From NCBI RefSeq assembly GCF_046244365.1, contig NZ_CP176395.1, positions 6,634,001-6,698,000 on the forward strand: DNA of 64,000 nucleotides, given 5' to 3'. Origin of the DNA: Paenibacillus_V sp046244365. GTDB taxonomy: Bacteria; Bacillota; Bacilli; Paenibacillales; NBRC-103111. Both the position numbers and the translations under genes were made by a program. Shown piece after piece: positions 17,069-24,581 of the stretch (positions within the stretch are counted from its first letter, which is position 1; every line of letters begins with the position of its first letter). The notes under the pieces were generated by a model that saw only the letters and a list, made by a program, of their open reading frames with translations, searched no databases and was not told where the DNA came from.

Positions 17069-19078
17069 CTATTGCACGGTTCTGTGCAGCACCATGAGGG
17101 ATAAAGGCGCTACTCTGCAGTTAACGAGCGTACCGCTTCCCGTGCTTCGCAAGACCGTATTTCGCCCTTCCGGCTCCGTTCGGCTGTATTGTTTCCAGCT
17201 GTCCCCGCTTACATCCGCACCGGCAAATTCCATGCTCTCTACCTCGTCCAACGAATGGTTCGCAATGGCGATCGTATGCTTGTCTTCCGAACGGAACTCA
17301 TATACGGACACATGCGGACAATAGCTGCGGATCATGAGCGGAGCGCTTTCTGCAAGCTGCAGCAGGAACTCTTGGATAACGGCGCGCCGGATCGGGTTGA
17401 GCAGCGCGGCTTGCGCATGGTAGCCCGAGTAAGGCAGAACGAACACGCTTCCGTTTACGACCGTCATGCCCGTGCATAGGACCTCGCCGCTCACGCTATG
17501 AATATTCGAGACGACGGCTGCCGCTCCCTGCTCGTAACTCACATCCAAGCAGCGTCCCATGCTGAGATAAGGCCTCAACCGCCCGGCTTGAATGCCGGCG
17601 TATTGGCGATCGCCTTGGATTTGTTCGTACGCCTGAACGTTCCGCCATTCCGCCTGCAGCGCCCCGCATAACGAACCCAGCCCCATTTCGCACAGCGTCC
17701 TAACCGCTTCTCCCTCCAGCAGAACGGCATGCTCGGCGAACAGTTTGCGTATTTCTTCCTCGCCGTAATTGCGCAGCACTTGTCCCGACAAGGCTACGAC
17801 GCTTCCTTTGCCGCTCGCCTTCGACGTATACCGGTTTGCCACGCCGAACGCGGACAGAAGGCTGCTCCAGAACGTTTCCCGCGGATACATCTCTTCCATC
17901 GAAGAGCCTTTCGACGTATGCAAATGATAGGAGGATTGCTCGTTCACAAGCACTTGCACCCCCGACAAAGCTTGAACGCGAAGCTGCAATGCCGCTACCG
18001 CCTGCAAGAAAGGCTTCTCCTCGCCGAGCCACTCCTCGGCGCGTTCTTCCGGATAAATGCCGTTGCCGGCCATGTCGATGATATTCAGCGTAATGCCGCG
18101 GCTCCCAAGCAATAGGGACGTCTCCAACTGGTATTTCTGAAAGCCGGCGGATTTGGAGAAAAGCGTATACGGCACATTTTCCAACTCCGGGAATGCCTCC
18201 GTCTCTGCCGGAAGGAACGCTGCCGTCAAAGCCGCCGCATGCAAATCCCAGGCGTACTGCATACCCGACGCTTCCCTATACGCCGGCAAGTGCGGACGGA
18301 CGATCGCGGATCCCGGACGTTTGCCGTCGAAAGCGCCGAATAGACCGTGCCAATCCCTGCCTTCCGCGGCATGCACGATCGGCGAGCTCGTCATGAGGCC
18401 GATCCGGGTTTCCGGCGATACGCGGTGTACCGCCTCCGCTATTTCTTTGGCCAGCTCCGGCATCGTCCGTCTGCAGGAATCCAGCCATATTTTCCTGTAT
18501 CCGTGCGGATCGCCCCGCTTAAGCATTCCTTGAACGAAGTCCTCCCGCTCTAGCGAAGGAACGCCGGCTTGACGGGCAAACTCGCGCAGATGCGTCTCGC
18601 AGAAACAGCCTCCCCATGCAAGCGGCTCGTGGTTATGGAAGCGGAAATCGTCCTCCACCCACAGCGAGTACGGGCGAACCGTCGCATAGAACGCGTACAT
18701 ATCCTTTATATAGCGGCGCCACTCGGGACAAAGCGGACATACCGCAACCGACGAGCGCTTTCCGTTTGGATCCGTCATCAGCCGAAAATGCTGGCCTTCC
18801 AGCAGCGAATTGGCGGCGGAATCATGAATGAGCGAATTCAGCGGATTGACCGAGGCGGTCACGCCGTAAGGAGCAAGCTTATGCTTGGCTCGCGTGATCG
18901 TCTCCAGCCATGGCTCGACCTCCGCCTGCGTCATGTGGCGCAAATTCATCGGATCGATGAAAAACATGACATCGTCGATACCCGCCGAACGGCAAAACGC
19001 GATAAGCTCTTCCAGCCGCTCCTCTTCCAAATGACCCGGCTGCAGCACGAAGCGCAGCATGTAACGATAGGTTGTCAT
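17069..19078 (-). CDS. Putative glycoside hydrolase, GH42-like barrel protein
   Basis: The 669-residue protein starts at ATG 19078 with GAGGAGG seven bases upstream. No signal peptide is seen, so it should act in the cytoplasm. Residues 1-370 look like a TIM barrel (LRFVLQPGHLEEERLEELI; PYSLWVEDDFRFHNHEPLAW, with acidic residues that could be catalytic). Residues 380-560 resemble a GH42 trimerisation domain of glutamine-amidotransferase fold (SGVQVLVNEQSSYH), and the end is a small beta domain. I cannot place it in a named family with certainty. It lies 12 bases after the M20 gene and is probably co-transcribed with it, which suggests breakdown of imported oligosaccharide. Confidence 0.7.
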   Translation of the reverse strand: MTTYRYMLRFVLQPGHLEEERLEELIAFCRSAGIDDVMFFIDPMNLRHMTQAEVEPWLETITRAKHKLAPYGVTASVNPLNSLIHDSAANSLLEGQHFRLMTDPNGKRSSVAVCPLCPEWRRYIKDMYAFYATVRPYSLWVEDDFRFHNHEPLAWGGCFCETHLREFARQAGVPSLEREDFVQGMLKRGDPHGYRKIWLDSCRRTMPELAKEIAEAVHRVSPETRIGLMTSSPIVHAAEGRDWHGLFGAFDGKRPGSAIVRPHLPAYREASGMQYAWDLHAAALTAAFLPAETEAFPELENVPYTLFSKSAGFQKYQLETSLLLGSRGITLNIIDMAGNGIYPEERAEEWLGEEKPFLQAVAALQLRVQALSGVQVLVNEQSSYHLHTSKGSSMEEMYPRETFWSSLLSAFGVANRYTSKASGKGSVVALSGQVLRNYGEEEIRKLFAEHAVLLEGEAVRTLCEMGLGSLCGALQAEWRNVQAYEQIQGDRQYAGIQAGRLRPYLSMGRCLDVSYEQGAAAVVSNIHSVSGEVLCTGMTVVNGSVFVLPYSGYHAQAALLNPIRRAVIQEFLLQLAESAPLMIRSYCPHVSVYEFRSEDKHTIAIANHSLDEVESMEFAGADVSGDSWKQYSRTEPEGRNTVLRSTGSGTLVNCRVAPLSLMVLHRTVQ

Positions 19079-19090
19079 CCCGATTCCTCC

Positions 19091-20257
19091 TCAGGCCGTT
19101 TCGATGAACTCGGCAATAAATTGCAGGTATACCTTGACCGTAAGGTCAAGCTCTTGCATTTCCACATATTCCACATCACCGTGAGCGGTGCGAAAATCCG
19201 GCCCGTGACAAAGCGCGGGAACGCCCAAAGAGCGGGCAAAAATGCCGGCATCCGTCACGACCTTCTTGCCTGTGGCCGGACAATCGATGCCCCTGACGGC
19301 TGAGACGGCGCGGCGCAGCGCGAGAACGGCCGGACTTTTTTTGTCGATCCGGTAGCCGTCCCTTACTTTCTTCATATCCAGCCGAATCCTTACGCCGTAG
19401 CTTGCGGCAATCGCATCAAGCCCGCTTCTCATCGCGCGCTCCACGTCCTCGTACGTTTCCGCCGGATCGTAGCGCCTCACGCCCGTTAGAGCCGCTTCTT
19501 TCGGAAGCTGGTTATAGAACTGCCCGCTCTCGATCGCCCCCACGAAGAAGGATGCATACCCGATATCCTCGATTTCCGTCAGCTCCAGTTCGCGGTTCCA
19601 TTCGTCAAGCCGGCGGACGATCGCGGCCGCGACCGTTATCGGATGCGGCGTGCCGGTCGGCGCAGACAATTGATGGCAAGGCTCCCCGCCGCGGTCGATC
19701 GCGATTTCGAAGGTGGCCGAGCCAAGCTGGGCCACGGTGCAATCCGTCGTAGCGCCTTCCATGACGACGACCGCGTCCGCCTGCAGCGGCACTTTCTCCA
19801 TCAGGGCGATCAGGTCCTCGCCTCGTCCGCCCGGACTCTCGTGCAGGCTGTTCGCGACCACAACCAGCCGGCCGGGCAGCTTAGTCTTTGTTTCCTGCAA
19901 GCAGCGCAGCACCTCCAGGATGCAGGCGAGCGAGCCTTTCATATCGCAGGCTCCCCTCCCGTACACGCGCCCGTCCCGTACCTCCGGCGCATCATGGGCA
20001 AGCGGCACGACGTCCATGTGGCCGTTGAACAGGATCGCCGGACCCCCGTTGTCCTCTCCGTAAACCGCGACAAGCGTCGGATTGTTCGGAATAAATTCGT
20101 AGCGCCGCACCGTACAGCCGGCTTCCTTCAACATTTGCTCATAGCGGTCGGCTAAACGCCTCGTATCGCCGGTTGCGCTTTCAATCGAGACGAGCTCAAG
20201 CGTATCCTGCACGACGCGATGTACATCCACCTGCTCCGTCATTCGGGAAAGTGACAT
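19091..20257 (-). CDS. M20-family amidohydrolase (ArgE/DapE/acylase-like)
   Basis: A 388-residue cytoplasmic metallohydrolase. The start ATG 20257 follows an AGAAAGAAGG site. Family marks: GHMDVVP (metal His), GRGACDMKG (bridging Asp), VVMEGATTD (metal Glu), CHQLSAP, and a C-terminal metal His in TAHGDVEYVE. The usual DEE motif reads HES here: the catalytic-base Glu is kept, but the following metal-ligand Glu is replaced by Ser. M20 enzymes hydrolyse amide bonds such as N-acyl or N-acetyl groups and dipeptides. The setting among sugar enzymes suggests an N-acylated or amide-linked sugar derivative, which is inference. Its start is separated from the upstream acetylesterase by a 500-base repeat-filled gap. 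Confidence 0.85.
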   Translation of the reverse strand: MSLSRMTEQVDVHRVVQDTLELVSIESATGDTRRLADRYEQMLKEAGCTVRRYEFIPNNPTLVAVYGEDNGGPAILFNGHMDVVPLAHDAPEVRDGRVYGRGACDMKGSLACILEVLRCLQETKTKLPGRLVVVANSLHESPGGRGEDLIALMEKVPLQADAVVVMEGATTDCTVAQLGSATFEIAIDRGGEPCHQLSAPTGTPHPITVAAAIVRRLDEWNRELELTEIEDIGYASFFVGAIESGQFYNQLPKEAALTGVRRYDPAETYEDVERAMRSGLDAIAASYGVRIRLDMKKVRDGYRIDKKSPAVLALRRAVSAVRGIDCPATGKKVVTDAGIFARSLGVPALCHGPDFRTAHGDVEYVEMQELDLTVKVYLQFIAEFIETA

Positions 20258-20427
20258 CGAAGTACGCCTTCTTTCTCTTAGTATTGATTGACCGATTCTA
20301 GGTTGTTTCTGTCAATAGAGGACGGAATCTCGCCGAGTCGGCGCGTTCTTTCCTTGCCGATTGTCTCTTGCCAATTGCCTAAAAAGCCGCCTCCCGGTTT
20401 CCGCCTAACGTCGCTCCCATACCCGGC

Positions 20428-20766
20428 AAAATCCCCCGCAAACGCTCTCCCGGACGTTTTAGACGACCCTAGAGACTCCTATTCCCTGCGAAACAGGGCA
20501 ATTGCGCCGATTAGACGACGTCAAAGACTCCTATTCCGAGTAAAATCCCCCGCTGACGCACTGCCGGACGTTTTAGACGACCCTAGAGACTCCTATTTCC
20601 TCCGAAACGTACAAAATGCGCCGATTAGACGACGTCAAAGACTCCTATTCCGAGTAAAATCCCCCACTGACGCACTGCCGGACGTTTTAGACGACGCCAG
20701 AGACTCCTATTTCCTGCGAAACAGGGCAAACGCGCCGATTAGACGACGTCAAAGACTCCTATTCCG
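20428..20766. repeat. Three tandem 114-bp units made of paired TTAGACGAC half-units
   Basis: Units begin near 20428, 20543 and 20657. Each has two related halves carrying TTAGACGAC followed by AGACTCCTATT. The TTAGACGAC sites fall at 20459, 20511, 20573, 20625, 20687 and 20739, so spacing alternates 52 and 62 bases. The last half-unit contains the stop codon of the acetylesterase gene. No other gene is visible in 20258-20758. Confidence 0.85.
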
Positions 20767-22201
20767 CTGAATATTCACCAGGCTGTGATTGCTCAACCCT
20801 GAGCCCGTAAAAAGCAAGCATCGGCATCTGCGTCACCGTGTCGATCGGCAACAATGCCGCCGGATTCGCTTCGTAAGCGCCATGGACTACGGTCCGACCT
20901 TCTGCCGTTCTTGGCAGCTCCAGTTCAATCCGGTCTTTGCCTGCGATCCGCCAGCTTGAGATCGGCATGATGCCGTTCCGGTCCTCAATGGAAAATACGA
21001 GCTCCCGCGGGCCGATAGCGAACAGCTCTCCGGCGACATCCGTAAACGTCAACCTAACCGTTTTCTTGCCATCCGCAGGATCGGGGCCGAATTTCGCTTC
21101 CTTCACGCTCGGAGCCCGGTACGCCATCGGTTTGCCGTATATGCCGGCAAGCGCCGCTCTGGCCGAACGCTCGCCAATCACCAAATTGCCCGCCGGGCTG
21201 TTGTGGATCGTATCCGATAACGGACAATCCAGCGCCGGCACGACAAACACATTAGGGATCTGCGCAGCGGCCGTCCGCTGCGCTTCGCGAACGATGCCCC
21301 AGCAGCGATTCCCTTCTTCCCCGTCCGCATATGCTGCGTATCGGTTCAACTGCACCGTCAGCACGGGAAGTTCGGCATCGCCCAAGTCGTCTCGCCAATG
21401 TTGCACCACGCGCGTAAACCTTTCCAGATAGGTGCCCGCATGGCCGGCATCGCAGTCGCTGCACCCTTGATACCACAGCACGCCTTTCACGCGTCCGCCC
21501 GCCGACTCGATTACGGTCATCATATTGCGGTATAGATCGCCAATTTCGTCAGGGTTCCACCGTTCCAGCGGTGACCCTCCCAGCGCGGTTTGAAGAAGCC
21601 CGATCGGTATTCCCGTCTCCTTCTTGACCAGCCTCGCGAATGCCAGATAAGGAGAATGGCCCGGATTAACGGGCTCTCCATTCAACGGCTGCACCGATTC
21701 CGTCGATTCGTTGAAAGGATGCGTGGCCATGTCCCAGCGTCCGCTGTGGCGCAGCAAATGAATGCCAGGCTCCGGCGGATCGCTAACGGGTCCTCTGCCA
21801 TACCCCGCCGCATTACTTTGTCCCGCGATCACCCAGATGTCGCCGACGCCGATATGATGAATCATGTCTCCGCGCGTCGCGAGCTCCATCTGTTGCTCGG
21901 CGAACAGCATCAGGCACGTTTCGACCCGGTACAAGCCGCCTGCAGGAATACCCGAAAGGACGGCGCTCCACTTCTCCTCGCCGCTCATCGAACAGGGCTG
22001 CCACGGAACGATCATACCGCCTTCGTCTTCTCTTACGACGCGAGCATATACACGGGCATTGACCGATTCGATAGCGCCGGCCCCGCTTTTCTTGGACCAA
22101 AATCCCTTCACCGCAATGGTCCCGAAGCCTTCCCGCTGCTGAATAATGGCCCAGTGCTGCGGCCCTTCGGTTATGTGAACGCCGAATCGTGCGATTGACA
22201 T
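20759..22201 (-). CDS. Sialate O-acetylesterase-like (SASA) carbohydrate esterase
   Basis: The 480-residue protein starts at ATG 22201, five bases after GGAGG; the frame extends to 22243 without a ribosome site. The SASA/SGNH signatures are clear: DIWVIAGQSNAAGYGRG with the nucleophile Ser, GVLWYQGCSDC, and a C-terminal DTIHNSPAGN bearing the Asp-x-x-His pair. The family removes O-acetyl groups from sialic acids or from plant polysaccharides. No signal peptide is seen, so it probably deacetylates imported oligosaccharides. Its stop codon lies in the flanking tandem repeat. It stands between the dehydratase and the M20 gene on the same strand. Confidence 0.85.
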   Translation of the reverse strand: MSIARFGVHITEGPQHWAIIQQREGFGTIAVKGFWSKKSGAGAIESVNARVYARVVREDEGGMIVPWQPCSMSGEEKWSAVLSGIPAGGLYRVETCLMLFAEQQMELATRGDMIHHIGVGDIWVIAGQSNAAGYGRGPVSDPPEPGIHLLRHSGRWDMATHPFNESTESVQPLNGEPVNPGHSPYLAFARLVKKETGIPIGLLQTALGGSPLERWNPDEIGDLYRNMMTVIESAGGRVKGVLWYQGCSDCDAGHAGTYLERFTRVVQHWRDDLGDAELPVLTVQLNRYAAYADGEEGNRCWGIVREAQRTAAAQIPNVFVVPALDCPLSDTIHNSPAGNLVIGERSARAALAGIYGKPMAYRAPSVKEAKFGPDPADGKKTVRLTFTDVAGELFAIGPRELVFSIEDRNGIMPISSWRIAGKDRIELELPRTAEGRTVVHGAYEANPAALLPIDTVTQMPMLAFYGLRVEQSQPGEYSAE

Positions 22202-22271
22202 TGGCGCCTCCATTCTCTCCCCGCGCGACGAGGGGGGGAACAAATTTAAGCTTCTTCTGCCCTAACTTGGC

Positions 22272-22446
22272 GGGCTGAAGCCTACCTTCCCGGCCATTCC
22301 GGTCAAGTGCACTTCATTACTAGGAATAGCCCACTGCCGGGCTGGAAACTACCTCACTCCATACCCCGGCCATTCCGGCCGATTACACTTCGAGCTGCCT
22401 TATCAGCCCACGGGCTGGATCTATCCGAATCCCTACCCCCGGCCAA
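22272..22446. repeat. Tandem duplications of the 3' end of the dehydratase gene
   Basis: Three imperfect units of about 70 bases, each starting at GGGCTG (22272, 22339, 22412) and carrying a CCCGGCC block. The unit at 22412 overlaps the true stop of the dehydratase gene (22433). The two others lie downstream on the minus strand and fill the 22244-22432 gap. Confidence 0.7.
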
Positions 22447-24166
22447 CAATCGGCGGGACGAACGCCGCCTCTTCCTTGCTGTTCGGACGCAGCACGTCCA
22501 GGTCGCAGCCTTCCGGCGCCTGCAGCGTATGCTCCGCGAACAAACGCGGATAGCCGCGCTTGTGCTGCGCTTCCGGCGGCTGCCACGCCGCGAGCCTTGC
22601 GGCAATCTCGCTGTCCTCGAGCATCAGGCTTATCGTCGCCGCCTCGATGTCCAGCTCGATCCAGTCGCCGTTCCTCACGATCGCGAGCGGCCCTCCGATC
22701 GCGGCCTCAGGCGCGGCATGCAGGATGACGGCGCCATAGCTCGTGCCGCTCATTCGCGCGTCGCTGATCCGCACCATATCGCGCACGCCTTGCTTCAGCA
22801 GCTTCGCCGGGATCGGAATGGAGCCCCATTCGGGCATTCCTATCGCCACCGGTCCGCAGTACTTGAGCACGAGCACATGCTCCTCTGTTACCTCAAGATC
22901 GTCGCTGTCGATCCGCGCCAGCATGTCCGAGTAGCTCTCGAAGACGACGGCCTGCCCGCGATGCTTGAACAAATGCGGAGAGACGGCCGACTTTTTGATA
23001 ACCGCGCCCTGCGGCGCCAAATTCCCTTTCAAAATGCCCAGTCCCGCACGCTCCTTGAACGGAGCCTCGAGACAGGCAATGACTTCCGCGGTCGACTCGT
23101 ACTCCGGCTGCTCCGAGCCGTAAATGCGGCCGATCGTTTCGCCCGTGCATCCCAGGCAATCCCGGTCGAGCAGCGGCAGCAGCCTGTGGATAACGCGCTG
23201 CAAGCCTCCCGCTTTATGAAAATCGTCCATGCTGTAAGCCCCGCTCGGCTGCAGGTTGACGATCAGAGGTACGTCTTCGGTCAGCTCCGCATAACGCTCG
23301 ATCGGAATGCGGATGCCGAATCTGCCCGCAATGGCGGTCAAATGAATCGCCGCATTCGTCGAGCCGCCCATCGCCGCGAGCAGCTTGATCGCATTGTGGA
23401 ATGCCTCTTCGGTCATTAAACGGGATGGAGTAAGGTTTGTCCGCACCATCTCGACGATTCGCATGCCGGTCGCTTCCGCCGCTATTTTGCGTCTGGCGTC
23501 GGTAGCCGGAATGCTCGACGTCCCCGGCAGCATCATGCCGAGCATCTCGGACAAGCTCTTCATCGTAGAAGCCGATCCCATCACCGGGCAGCCGCCCAGC
23601 GTACAGGAGATGGACTGCTCCAGCTCCCGCCATTCCTCTTCGGAAAGCAGTCCCGCTTTATAGTCGTCCGAATACTTCCACAGGTCCGTCCCGTAATTGA
23701 CCGTCCGGCCGCGAAAGCTGCCGGACGACCGGTGACCCGCCGCTAATTGCAAAGCCGGCAGGTCGCAGCTTGCCGCCGCCATCAGCTGGCCCGGCGCCGT
23801 TTTATCGCATTCGCATAGGAGCACGACCCCGTCGATCGGCTGAGAACGCACGCTTTCCTCGAGATCCATCGCGAGCAGATTGCGGTATAGCAGATCGGAC
23901 GGCTTCATAAAATCGGACGGCGTCGAGATCGTATGCAGTTCGATCGGATAGCCTCCGGCGAGCAGCACGCCTTTTTTGACGTATTCCACAAGCTCCTTAT
24001 GCGGATAGTTGCAGCTGTTGAAGTCGTTCCACGCGTTGAAAATACCGATAATCGGCTTGCCGGCGAACGTCTCCGGATTATGTCCCATCGCCCGCATCGC
24101 GGAACGATGCTGGAAGGTTAGTTCCGCATTCTCATTATTGAACCACTCGCTGCTGCGTAGCTTCAT
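22433..24166 (-). CDS. IlvD/Edd-family sugar-acid dehydratase
   Basis: A 577-residue cytoplasmic enzyme starting at ATG 24166 with GGGGAGAG upstream; the frame runs open to 24253 without a better site. It carries the family iron-sulphur cysteines (LCECDKTAPG; SCTLGGCPVMG; RDCLGCTGETIG) and the MGGSTNAAIHL and RMSGTSYGAVILHAAPEA motifs. The last matches the pentonate/arabonate dehydratase branch better than IlvD proper. Members dehydrate aldonic acids (D-xylonate, L-arabonate, gluconate) to 2-keto-3-deoxy acids. In this cluster it should process a sugar acid freed from the polymer. The exact acid is not readable from sequence. Confidence 0.9.
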   Translation of the reverse strand: MKLRSSEWFNNENAELTFQHRSAMRAMGHNPETFAGKPIIGIFNAWNDFNSCNYPHKELVEYVKKGVLLAGGYPIELHTISTPSDFMKPSDLLYRNLLAMDLEESVRSQPIDGVVLLCECDKTAPGQLMAAASCDLPALQLAAGHRSSGSFRGRTVNYGTDLWKYSDDYKAGLLSEEEWRELEQSISCTLGGCPVMGSASTMKSLSEMLGMMLPGTSSIPATDARRKIAAEATGMRIVEMVRTNLTPSRLMTEEAFHNAIKLLAAMGGSTNAAIHLTAIAGRFGIRIPIERYAELTEDVPLIVNLQPSGAYSMDDFHKAGGLQRVIHRLLPLLDRDCLGCTGETIGRIYGSEQPEYESTAEVIACLEAPFKERAGLGILKGNLAPQGAVIKKSAVSPHLFKHRGQAVVFESYSDMLARIDSDDLEVTEEHVLVLKYCGPVAIGMPEWGSIPIPAKLLKQGVRDMVRISDARMSGTSYGAVILHAAPEAAIGGPLAIVRNGDWIELDIEAATISLMLEDSEIAARLAAWQPPEAQHKRGYPRLFAEHTLQAPEGCDLDVLRPNSKEEAAFVPPIVGRG

Positions 24167-24581
24167 GACTCTCCCCTTTCGCTCCTGCTTCATTGCTGTA
24201 GTGTCATTCGCACTTTCCCAGTCTGAACCCGCCCCGTAACCGGGAGAAAGCACCTTTCATCATTTGCCGGGAAGCTCTCAAATCTACCTCCCGTCTGCCA
24301 ATGCCGCCGTACGGCGGAAAAACAAAAAAACACCCGCAACACCGCATCGCGCCTTGCAAACGGCGGAATGACGGCTGCTTGAGTGTATTATAGGTTCGAA
24401 CGACGAGGCTTCTCTATAACCTTGTCTTTACTTTCATGCACAATCCTTTACCACATTTGCGCCGTTAGGAGCGGCATGTTGCCTGGTGATTTCTCCGTTT
24501 CACCTGCGTGCCGGTCCGCAGCATAAAGCCGTATCTTGTACGAAACGCAGCAGGTTTTCCTGCATCGCCGCCCTCTTCGCG
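24167..24581. other. Intergenic gap with a -10-like box for the dehydratase operon
   Basis: About 415 bases without a gene. On the minus strand a TATAAT lies at 24387-24392, about 220 bases upstream of the dehydratase start, with no good -35 box at the right spacing, as expected for an activator-dependent promoter. A GC-rich palindrome (CCGCCGTACGGCGG) near 24304-24317 stands beside an A/T-rich run. I see no riboswitch that I can name. Confidence 0.35.

Noticed and set aside
20428..20766. Possible CRISPR array
   Set aside because: Spacers are themselves repeated, unit spacing alternates 52/62, there are no cas genes, and the array overlaps a coding 3' end.
24300..24360. Possible terminator beside the A/T-rich run upstream of the dehydratase
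   Set aside because: On the minus strand the T-run precedes the GC palindrome, the wrong order for a terminator; on the plus strand there is no T-run.
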